Notes under the pieces: generated by a model | What the model was told of the DNA's origin: nothing | Seen by the model: the letters and a program-made list of their open reading frames with translations, nothing else | Databases searched by the model: none | Origin: an uncultured Acidobacteriia bacterium | Lineage (GTDB): Bacteria > Acidobacteriota > Terriglobia > Bryobacterales > Bryobacteraceae | Assembly: GCA_903909435.1 (NCBI GenBank) | Contig: CAIVVT010000035.1 | Location: forward strand, 22,290 to 86,289 | DNA: 64,000 nt | Direction: 5' to 3' | In this document: positions 8,859 through 16,502 of the stretch, in pieces | Position numbering within the stretch: the stretch's first letter is position 1 | Layout: the number at the start of each line of letters is the position of its first letter | Translations under genes and position numbers: made by a program

Positions 8859-9818
8859 ATGCATTTGACGAGGCGGGACATGGGACGGATTGCGTTCGCA
8901 TCCGTGCCGCTGGCTGCGGCGTTTGCAGCGAAGCGGATCGACTCGAAGTTCGGCGGCGTGCAGATTGGCGCCATCACCTACAGCTTCAACCGGATCGCCA
9001 GTCCCGATCCAGCGGCCATCATCAAGGCGTATGCGGACATCGGACTCGGGGAAGCCGAACTCATGTCGAATCATTGCGAGGCCCTGGCCCGAGCCCCCGC
9101 GCTGCCGATGTTCGGCCGCCCTGGCGGCCCGCGTCCGCAACTGACTCCAGAACAAATCGCCGAGCGCAAGGCTGCCCAGGAAAAGTTGGTGCAGTGGCGA
9201 GGCTCGGCCAGTGAAGGTACCTGGAAGACGGTCGCACGGAAGTTCAGCGCAGCGGGCATCGATCTGGCGCTGTTGTGCTACAACATGCAGGACAGCATGA
9301 AGGACGACGACATCGAGTATGGTTTCCAGATGGCGCGCGGACTGGGGGTGAAGGGCATCACGACCAGCACGACCCTGACCATGGCGAAGCGCATCGCGCC
9401 CATCGCCGACAAACACCGGCTGCTGGTTGGATACCACGGCCACGATGCGACGAACGATCCAAATCAGACCGCGACCCTCGCCAGCTACGACACGCTGATG
9501 GCGTACGGGAAATACAACGGCGTCAACCTCGACATCGGCCATTTCACCGCAGCCGGATATGACGCGGTCGCGTTCATCAAACAGCACCACAGTAAGATCA
9601 CCAATCTGCATCTCAAGGACCGCAAGAAGAACCACGGTCCGAACGTTACGGTGTGGGGGACGGGCGATACTCCGATGAAAGCAGTGCTGCAGTTGCTCAA
9701 GCAGGAAAAGTACCCTATCCCGGCAAATCTGGAGTTGGAGTACCCCGTTCCCGAGGGATCCGATATCGTCGCGGAGGCTAAGAAGTGCCTCGCTTACGTA
9801 AAGAGCTGCCTGGCATAG
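8859..9818 (+). CDS. Tat-exported sugar phosphate isomerase/epimerase-like protein (xylose isomerase-like TIM barrel)
   Basis: A 319-residue protein starting MHLTRRDMGRIAFASVPLAAA, a twin-arginine signal. AAGGAG just upstream supports ATG 8859. The rest is an AP endonuclease-2/xylose-isomerase-like TIM barrel: GVQIGAITYSFN (33-44), a central helix pair, DKHRLLVGYHGHDA (about 185-198), NGVNLDIGHFTAAGYD (about 215-230), ITNLHLKDRKKNHG (about 247-260) and PANLELEYPVPEG near the end. His and Glu/Asp at these strand ends usually bind a divalent metal in the family. Such proteins isomerise or epimerise keto- or inosose-type sugars. The Gfo/Idh oxidoreductase begins 45 bases downstream on the same strand and also carries a Tat signal, so the two probably act on one substrate outside the cytoplasm. 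Confidence 0.82.
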   Translation: MHLTRRDMGRIAFASVPLAAAFAAKRIDSKFGGVQIGAITYSFNRIASPDPAAIIKAYADIGLGEAELMSNHCEALARAPALPMFGRPGGPRPQLTPEQIAERKAAQEKLVQWRGSASEGTWKTVARKFSAAGIDLALLCYNMQDSMKDDDIEYGFQMARGLGVKGITTSTTLTMAKRIAPIADKHRLLVGYHGHDATNDPNQTATLASYDTLMAYGKYNGVNLDIGHFTAAGYDAVAFIKQHHSKITNLHLKDRKKNHGPNVTVWGTGDTPMKAVLQLLKQEKYPIPANLELEYPVPEGSDIVAEAKKCLAYVKSCLA

Positions 9819-9863
9819 GCGGCCGCTCTTAGAGTCCTTTTTTGAAGTTTCTGGAGATCTCAC

Positions 9864-11411
9864 ATGGCCCAAACAAGACGGCAATTCTTTTACGGCGCCC
9901 TGCTGGCGGGCGCGGTTCCCACAGGCGGGTACGGCAGCGTACCTTCACTGAAATTCATGGGATACAAATCGCCGAACGAGAAGTTGAACTTCGCGGCGAT
10001 CGGCTCTGGCGGCCAAGGCGCCTCCAATCTATCGGCGGCCGCACCTACTGAAAATATCGTCGCCCTGTGCGACGTGGACGACCGGCGTGCGGCGCCGACA
10101 TTCAAGCGCTTTCCCGACGCCCCGAAGTTCAGGGACTTCAGGCAAATGCTAGACAAGGAAGGCAAGAACATCGACGCGGTGATCGTCGCCACCCCGGACC
10201 ACATGCACGCCACGGCCGCGATGTGGTGCATGGAGCGGGGCAAGGCGGTGTACGTGCAAAAGCCGCTGGTGCGTACCATCTGGGAGGCCCGCCAACTGCG
10301 CGCGGCCGCGGCCCGGTACAAAGTGCCGACGCAGATGGGCAACCAGGGCTACTCCAACGAGGGCACGCGCCAGTGCGCCGAAATCGTCTGGAACGGTGAG
10401 ATCGGGAACGTTACGGAAGTGCACGCCTGGAGCGACCGTCCGATGTGGCCGCAGGGGCTCACCGAGATCCCGAAAGAAGACCCGATCCCGTCGACGCTCG
10501 ACTGGGATCTGTGGCTTGGCTGTGCCGAAAAGCGCCCATTCACTGCTGCGGGGAAGACGGATCCGGATCCCAACGGCGGCTTTTTCTACCAGCCCTTCAA
10601 CTGGCGCGGCTTCTATGACTTCGGCTGCGGTGCGCTGGGCGACATGGCATGCCACATTCTGGGCGCGCCCAACATGGCGCTGCACCTCTCAAAGCGCAAA
10701 GTGATCGGTGTCGAGTGCGTAAAGAAGGAAGGCGCGAGCCCCTTCATGTTCCCCAAGGCGTCGGTCATCCGCTTTGATTTCGCGGCTTTTGGCAACATGC
10801 CCGCGCTCAAAATCTTCTGGTACGACGGGCTGAAGCAGAGCCCTACGATTGCTGGCGTTCCGGAAGGCGAGTGGATCGGCGACCTGCCGTATGCGCCGCG
10901 CCCCACCGGCAGCACTCCGGCGGCTCCGAGGCCGGCCAGTGCCCCGCGTCCAGCGGGAAATGACTTCCGGTCGCCCGGCCGGGCATTCAACTGGGACGAT
11001 TACCAGGCGCTGAAAACCTCCACCGCGCCACTGCGCTTCCCACCGCCCGATGGCAGCCTTTTCGTCGGCGACAAGGGCATGTTGACCACCGGCACTTACG
11101 GCGACCTGACGCGCCTTCTGCCGGTCGAAAAGATGAAGGATTATCACATGCCGCCCCCGCTGCTGACCCGTTCGCCGGGGCATATGCGCGACTTCATCCG
11201 CGCCTGCAAGGGCGGCGATCCGGCCTGCTCCAACTTCGACGTTTCGGCGCCATTCGTCGAATGGATGCTACTGGGCGTGATTGCTCTCCGCAACGAGGGC
11301 AAGCTGGAATACGACCCGGACAAAATGCGCATCACCAATAACGCCGAAGCGAACAAGCTCTTGAAGCCCATCTTCCGCAAGGGCTGGGGCTTCCGCCCGG
11401 TGAAGGCTTAG
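9864..11411 (+). CDS. Tat-exported Gfo/Idh/MocA family oxidoreductase
   Basis: A 515-residue protein with the twin-arginine leader MAQTRRQFFYGALLAGAVPT. The Rossmann fold follows: FAAIGSGGQGASNLSAAA (43-60) is the dinucleotide-binding loop, VALCDVDDRRA the second strand, VIVATPDHMHATAAM (106-120) and YVQKPLVRTIWEA (130-142) the classical Gfo/Idh motif with its catalytic Lys133. The C-terminal half is the Gfo/Idh beta-sheet domain, with an acidobacterial-type Pro/Ala-rich insertion near residues 345-370. Members oxidise sugars or inositols with NAD(P). Export through Tat would let the cofactor-loaded enzyme fold first. It follows the isomerase gene by 45 bases and is followed directly by a terminator hairpin, so the pair is a compact operon. 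Substrate not known. Confidence 0.88.
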   Translation: MAQTRRQFFYGALLAGAVPTGGYGSVPSLKFMGYKSPNEKLNFAAIGSGGQGASNLSAAAPTENIVALCDVDDRRAAPTFKRFPDAPKFRDFRQMLDKEGKNIDAVIVATPDHMHATAAMWCMERGKAVYVQKPLVRTIWEARQLRAAAARYKVPTQMGNQGYSNEGTRQCAEIVWNGEIGNVTEVHAWSDRPMWPQGLTEIPKEDPIPSTLDWDLWLGCAEKRPFTAAGKTDPDPNGGFFYQPFNWRGFYDFGCGALGDMACHILGAPNMALHLSKRKVIGVECVKKEGASPFMFPKASVIRFDFAAFGNMPALKIFWYDGLKQSPTIAGVPEGEWIGDLPYAPRPTGSTPAAPRPASAPRPAGNDFRSPGRAFNWDDYQALKTSTAPLRFPPPDGSLFVGDKGMLTTGTYGDLTRLLPVEKMKDYHMPPPLLTRSPGHMRDFIRACKGGDPACSNFDVSAPFVEWMLLGVIALRNEGKLEYDPDKMRITNNAEANKLLKPIFRKGWGFRPVKA

Positions 11412-11435
11412 CGGCAGTTCACCATCCAACTGCCG
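11412..11435 (+). terminator. Hairpin directly after the Gfo/Idh gene
   Basis: CGGCAGTT (11412-11419) pairs perfectly with AACTGCCG (11428-11435) over an 8-base loop, beginning at the base after the TAG stop. A second inverted repeat, GGCGAAA (11435-11441) with TTTCGCC (11461-11467), follows. No strong T-run is present. The position between convergent genes supports a terminator. Confidence 0.6.
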
Positions 11436-11507
11436 GCGAAACCGCGGTACAACACGGGGATTTCGCCTGTGCGGCACCGCGTCCGGACCGTCTAACTACG
11501 GGCGTAG

Positions 11508-13625
11508 CTACTCGACCACCAGCCACGTCCAGCCGTGCGCCGGAATCGTCACGTCGATCTCAGCGCTGTAGTCGCGCCCCAGCGGGACGAGCCGGGGCGC
11601 GCCGTCTTTTACTCGAATCTGGGCGCTCCGGATCAGCCCCGTGTAGTACAGGGGGAGTTTCAACCTGCGCTGAATTGGCTGGTCGAGAGGGTTGAACAGG
11701 AATGCCAGGCCTTTCTCCTTGAGACCTGGGTTGACGTGCAGCAGGCCGTCCCAATCGCGCCCGTCCGGGCGGCGCAAGTGGATGACGTCGGCATCGAGGA
11801 TGTCGCGGTGCGCCTTATAGAAGGCCACCCAACGCTTCACGACGGCCGCGGTTTCGTCCGAATCGAACAGGCGCGGGCCCCGATAGCAGGCTTGGACGCC
11901 AGAACCGAGGTTCTGCACCAGGTGCTGCTCGTAGGCATCCAGGTGATCCTTCAACGGTTCGAGCGTCGCCGCCGCGCCCCCGCCCTGGTACTCGGTGAGT
12001 GGCACGAACATCCAACCCATGCTCGGCGCCTTGTCCCATGTGCCGTCGTAAATGTTCTGGCGTCCCAGCAGGAACTGTCGCTCACGCGGCAGGCTCCAGT
12101 CGGTCTCGCGATAGCCCATGCCGGTCTTGCTGGAGCCATCCAGAAAGTACCAATCCGGCACGTTCAGGTAGATCCCTCGCGCGCGGGACCATCCGTAGAA
12201 GTCGCGAATCGTCTCCCATTGACGCCACTGCGAGTCGGCGAGCCCCGCATGGCCCGGGTGCTTTGTCGAGGCGCAGAGATCGCCCGGGTATGACCCGTCG
12301 TGCTCCAGAACGGCCAATCCGGTGGCCTCGAAGAGGTGTTTCAACTTGCGGAAGTACTCGCCGGCCCAAACACTCCCGAGGCAGGGCGAATCCCCGAAGA
12401 TCGCCCCGCCAGTCTCGTTTGTCCGTGGGTTAATGACGTCGTCGGCGGGCGAGATCTTACGGCTCGCCAGCAGCGAGTACCCGCCCAGCTCGATGCCTTT
12501 GCGCCGGCCGTACTCCACCAATCCCCGCAATTCTTCCAGATAGGCTGGATCCTCGCGCTCGGCGTTGAAACCACTGCCAAAACTCAGGATCACCATCTCG
12601 AAGCCGGCCTCCGCGCACTGGTCGATGGCGCGTTTCACGCTCTCGGGATCGGAGTGGCGGACGTGCATCAGAATCGGATTCTCGCTTGCCCACGGGGCCA
12701 GCGTGCGATACAGCCTCCGGAGTGCCAGCCCCCGGCGCTCGCGGTCCGAGGAATCGAACGCCAGTTCGTACGTACGGAAGCTCTCGAACGATCCACCGGG
12801 TGCAATGCTCACATCCGGGCCGATGGGAGGGCGCGACTCAAGTTGCAGGGGCGAGAGCCGCTCATAGTTAACTTGCGTTTCGTACTGCGCGTCGGGTACC
12901 CAGAAAGTCGTGCGGTTGGCAGTGCGGTCGTCCATCCCGTGAAAGGCGTAGTCGCTGCCCGCATACAACATGGACGGCGGCGGCGTGGCTGCATCGACGG
13001 CCGACGTCTCTTCCACGACTGCCAGAATCTCGCTGACGAACTTGTTCAGGCGCACGGCTTGGGAGGACACGTTTCGCACCACCAGCCACTTCGACAGCGC
13101 GGGCAGGCCATCATAGATTTCGTAGTGCACTTCCACTTGCAGGCCCCGGCCTGCATAGCGGAACACGAGCCCCGTGCCTTTGGGTGGCCACTGCTGGTTC
13201 GCGGCGTAGCGCACTCGCTTCCATTCGATCCGCGGCTGCACGGGAACGGGTGCGTAGCCCGTGCAATGCAGCGCCTTGTCGTCTACCTTCATCCGGTCCA
13301 GCCAGGCCGGCTGTAGATAGGCATACTCCGGTTGCCCGGTCAGCCCGCCGACAGCCAGTTGAACCCCGTCGATGGTCAGCACGGCCTCGGGTTTGACCCC
13401 GCGGATCAGTGTGGTGTTCGTGACTAGATTGTCGAAGGCTACCGTGGCGCAGTCAGGCTTGACCCGCCATGTCCGGCGAATCAGCGAATTGGAGAGCACG
13501 ACTTCGTTCCCATTCGCACCAGACGTGACCACAGAGGCGGTATGCTTCTGATCCAGCAGCCAGTCCTCCGCCGGTGCGGCGACTGGCAAACTCAAGGCGA
13601 TGAGTGCGAATTCAAAGCGGGTCAC
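11508..13625 (-). CDS. Secreted alpha-galactosidase-like (GH36-type) protein
   Basis: A 705-residue protein from GTG 13625 with a signal peptide (LIALSLPVAAPAEDW). Residues about 20-300 form a large beta domain (LSNSLIRRTWRVKP, VEVHYEIYDGLPALSKWLVVRN), as in GH36 enzymes. Residues about 310-600 form a TIM barrel: AEAGFEMVILSFGSGFN (338-354), YGRRKGIELGGYSLL (about 372-386), TGLAVLEHDGSYPGD (435-449), ARGIYLNVPDWYFLDG. Asp443 in LEHDG sits where the GH36 nucleophile normally stands, although the usual 'KWD' triad is replaced, so specificity may differ. A C-terminal beta domain closes the protein. It is convergent with the Gfo/Idh gene and 67 bases downstream of the glucan phosphorylase. The substrate is not established. 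Confidence 0.7.
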   Translation of the reverse strand: MTRFEFALIALSLPVAAPAEDWLLDQKHTASVVTSGANGNEVVLSNSLIRRTWRVKPDCATVAFDNLVTNTTLIRGVKPEAVLTIDGVQLAVGGLTGQPEYAYLQPAWLDRMKVDDKALHCTGYAPVPVQPRIEWKRVRYAANQQWPPKGTGLVFRYAGRGLQVEVHYEIYDGLPALSKWLVVRNVSSQAVRLNKFVSEILAVVEETSAVDAATPPPSMLYAGSDYAFHGMDDRTANRTTFWVPDAQYETQVNYERLSPLQLESRPPIGPDVSIAPGGSFESFRTYELAFDSSDRERRGLALRRLYRTLAPWASENPILMHVRHSDPESVKRAIDQCAEAGFEMVILSFGSGFNAEREDPAYLEELRGLVEYGRRKGIELGGYSLLASRKISPADDVINPRTNETGGAIFGDSPCLGSVWAGEYFRKLKHLFEATGLAVLEHDGSYPGDLCASTKHPGHAGLADSQWRQWETIRDFYGWSRARGIYLNVPDWYFLDGSSKTGMGYRETDWSLPRERQFLLGRQNIYDGTWDKAPSMGWMFVPLTEYQGGGAAATLEPLKDHLDAYEQHLVQNLGSGVQACYRGPRLFDSDETAAVVKRWVAFYKAHRDILDADVIHLRRPDGRDWDGLLHVNPGLKEKGLAFLFNPLDQPIQRRLKLPLYYTGLIRSAQIRVKDGAPRLVPLGRDYSAEIDVTIPAHGWTWLVVE

Positions 13626-13692
13626 GACGAACTACATTACCGGAACCCGCCGCTCGTGTCGATCAGCCGACGCCCGCTCGCAGCAAGTGCAA

Positions 13693-16248
13693 CTATTCGG
13701 CCCACACGATAAACGGCAGTTCATACGGTAGAATCGCGTCCGAATTGTAGGGGATGATGCGTACAGTGTAGCCGCAGGAGCCGCTATCACTGCACTCGAC
13801 CTCTCCGCTGTAGATCTCTTCCGTCCCGTCCACGCGTTGAAGGGTCATCTCCGCGGAATGTCCGGATATGATCTGCCCCGCCTCGTCCACATTCCCGTAA
13901 TAGAGTTGGACACGCACATCGCCGGGACGGACCGTCCCGAGCGCGACTCGCGCCTCCACTTTCAGTTTCGCTCCGACGACAGCCTCTCCGGGATGCTCCG
14001 GAGTGACGAGGGTTACCTTGACTCCCGAGCCTCCGGAGCGCAGCCGTTTACGCCATTCCACCAGCGGGTAAACGCGTCGGCAATGATCTTCGGCCAGCCG
14101 CAGATGGCGCTCGTGAGCCGGAATATAGAATTCCTCGGCATACTGCGCGACCATGCGGTTGGTGTTGAAGACAGGCGTCAGCTTCTTCATCGACACCTTC
14201 ATTTTGGCGATCCAGCCGCGCGGCATGTTTTGCTCGTCGCAGTCGTAGAACAGCGGCGCAACCTCACTTTCCAGCAGGTTGTAGAGCGCTCGCGATTCCA
14301 CTTGATCCTGATAGTTCGCGTCGGAGTAGTCTTCGCCGTTGCCGATCGCCCAGCCAGCGTCGCGTCGGTAGCCCTCGTCCCACCAGCCGTCCAGAATGGA
14401 GAGGTTCAAGCCGCCGTTGGGAAGCAGTTTCATGCCGCTGGTCCCGCTCGCCTCATTGGGCCGGCGCGGCGTATTGAGCCAGACATCGACGCCTTGAACG
14501 AGATAGCGCGCCACGGAGATGTCGTAGTTCTCGAGGAATACGACGTGCGAGCGGACCTCGGGATCGCGGGCGAAGTGCAGGATCTGGCGGATCAACTCCT
14601 TGCCGTCGTTGTCGTGCGGATGCGCTTTTCCGGCGAACACCATCTGGACCGGCTGCTTGGGATTCAGCAGAATCCGCTTAAAGCGCTCGATGTCGTACAA
14701 GAGCAGTGTGGCCCGCTTGTACGTGGCGAAGCGGCGGGCGAAGCCGATGGTCAACCAGTCTGGCGAGAGCACGCCGTCGGCTTGAGCGATCTCCTTTGCC
14801 GACCCGCCGCGTTGACGGATCTGCGCCGCCAGTCGGGTGCGCGCGTAGTGGACCAGGCGCACGCGGCGAAGCTGGTGGACTCTCCACAACTCCTGGTCGG
14901 GGATGCGGTCGATGCGCTCCCAGACTGAGGAGTCCATCGGATCGTCGGCCCAGCGCGGGCCCAGATAGCGGCTCAGCAGCGCGCTCATCTCCATCGACGT
15001 CCAGGTGCGAGCATGGATGCCGTTGGTCACATAGCCGATGGGCACTTCTGCGAGCGGATAGCCCGGCCACATGGGTTGGGCCATCTTCCTGGTCACCTCG
15101 CCGTGCAGGCGGCTGACCCCGTTGGTGTAAGCGCTAAGCCGGGCGGCCAGATAAGCCATGTTGAACGGCTCATTGCCATCGTTGTGATTCTGTCGCCCAA
15201 TCCCCATCAGGTGGTCAAAACTCAGGCCCAGCGTACCGCAATAGTCGCGGAAGTACTTCTCCATAAGCCACGTGTCGAAGCGATCGAAGCCTGCGGCCAC
15301 GGGGGTGTGGGTCGTGAAGACATTTCCGGCTGCACCCAGCTGACGTGCCTCGAAGTAAGGCAGCTTCAACTCCTCCATCAGATTGCGGGCTCGCTCCAGG
15401 GACAGGAAGGCGGAATGGCCCTCGTTCATGTGGCACACAGTCGGCTTGACCCCCAGCGCCCGCAAGGCGCGCATCCCGCCGATGCCCAGGATGATCTCCT
15501 GTTGGATGCGGAGTTCGCGGTCGCCTCCATACAGAGCGCCCGTGATGCGGCGGTCTTCGACGGAATTCTGCGGCACGTTCGTGTCCAGCATGTAGAGCGG
15601 AATCCGTCCGACCTGGACTTTCCAGACGCGCGCGAAGACCAGCCTCCCGGGGAACTCCACCTGCACCAGCAGCGGCTCGCTGCGCGCGTCTTCTACCGGC
15701 TGGATGGGAAGCGTGTGGAAATCGTTGACAGGATAGGTTTCCTGCTGCCACCCATCGGCATTCAGGTACTGGCGAAAATACCCGCCTTGGTAAAGCAATC
15801 CGACCCCGGTGAGTGGGAGTCCCAGGTCGCTCGCCGATTTCAGGTGGTCGCCCGCCAGCAGGCCCAGACCGCCGGCATAGGTAGCAATACACTCCGTCAT
15901 GCCGAACTCAGCCGAGAAGTAAGCGATGCTGAGACCCGCCGCCTCGGGATGCGCCCCAGTGAACCAGCCCCTGCCGCCGAGATACTCTTTGAGGCTGTCC
16001 GCGCAACGGTCCATCTGAGCCAGGAACGCCTCATCGGCGGCTAACTCCGTAAGCTGGCGCTGGTTGATTCTACCCAGCATTAAACGGGGGTTGTGCCCGG
16101 TCTGCTCCCACAGATCGGGATCGATCCCTCGAAACAATTCAATCGTAGGGTGGTGCCAGGACCAGCGCAGATTCAACGACAAGTCGTTCAGGCACTTCAA
16201 ACGCGCCGGCAGTGAGGGCGATACATGAAAGGCAAATACACGTGGCAT
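13693..16248 (-). CDS. glgP: Alpha-glucan phosphorylase (GT35), short bacterial type
   Basis: An 851-residue cytoplasmic enzyme that cleaves alpha-1,4-glucan with phosphate to release glucose-1-phosphate. Sequence features: an N-terminal DUF3417 type region (LNDLSLNLRWSWHHPTIELF), IAYFSAEFGMTECIATYAGG (about 109-128), GDHLKSASDLGLPLTGVGLLY, CHMNEGHSAFL (about 273-283), THTPVAAGFDRF, and the pyridoxal-phosphate site EASGTSGMKLLPNGG with Lys near residue 607. The pattern is of the Thermotoga-type 'alpha-glucan family phosphorylase' rather than E. coli MalP. No signal peptide, unlike its neighbours. It would feed stored glycogen or imported maltodextrin into glycolysis. It precedes the GH36-like gene by 67 bases. 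Confidence 0.93.
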   Translation of the reverse strand: MPRVFAFHVSPSLPARLKCLNDLSLNLRWSWHHPTIELFRGIDPDLWEQTGHNPRLMLGRINQRQLTELAADEAFLAQMDRCADSLKEYLGGRGWFTGAHPEAAGLSIAYFSAEFGMTECIATYAGGLGLLAGDHLKSASDLGLPLTGVGLLYQGGYFRQYLNADGWQQETYPVNDFHTLPIQPVEDARSEPLLVQVEFPGRLVFARVWKVQVGRIPLYMLDTNVPQNSVEDRRITGALYGGDRELRIQQEIILGIGGMRALRALGVKPTVCHMNEGHSAFLSLERARNLMEELKLPYFEARQLGAAGNVFTTHTPVAAGFDRFDTWLMEKYFRDYCGTLGLSFDHLMGIGRQNHNDGNEPFNMAYLAARLSAYTNGVSRLHGEVTRKMAQPMWPGYPLAEVPIGYVTNGIHARTWTSMEMSALLSRYLGPRWADDPMDSSVWERIDRIPDQELWRVHQLRRVRLVHYARTRLAAQIRQRGGSAKEIAQADGVLSPDWLTIGFARRFATYKRATLLLYDIERFKRILLNPKQPVQMVFAGKAHPHDNDGKELIRQILHFARDPEVRSHVVFLENYDISVARYLVQGVDVWLNTPRRPNEASGTSGMKLLPNGGLNLSILDGWWDEGYRRDAGWAIGNGEDYSDANYQDQVESRALYNLLESEVAPLFYDCDEQNMPRGWIAKMKVSMKKLTPVFNTNRMVAQYAEEFYIPAHERHLRLAEDHCRRVYPLVEWRKRLRSGGSGVKVTLVTPEHPGEAVVGAKLKVEARVALGTVRPGDVRVQLYYGNVDEAGQIISGHSAEMTLQRVDGTEEIYSGEVECSDSGSCGYTVRIIPYNSDAILPYELPFIVWAE

Positions 16249-16502
16249 GGGGAAATGGGGATGACGATTCCAAAATACTCTCTCGTAGACCCAGTGAGAA
16301 GGAGCGCCGCTATTCTCAGCCGTTCGGATAAGTTGAGCTGCGCTGGCTGGCGGTCACCTGCGGGTGAAGCGGTCGAAAACAGAAATGGCCGGCAACGCGT
16401 TTCGATTCGAATCAACCCGCGGCGACAAGGACCGCGGAACGCTGGTGCCGCCACCGCACGAGCCTGGGTGAGCCTGCCCTTCGCAGCGACTCCGATCTCA
16501 AA

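Noticed and set aside
12300..13316. 338-codon plus-strand frame
   Set aside because: Antisense to the GH36-like gene and rich in His/Arg/Gln without recognisable motifs.
16395..16420. tRNA T-arm-like GATTCGAATC palindrome
   Set aside because: Flanking bases cannot form the T-stem, acceptor stem or anticodon arm, so it is not a tRNA.
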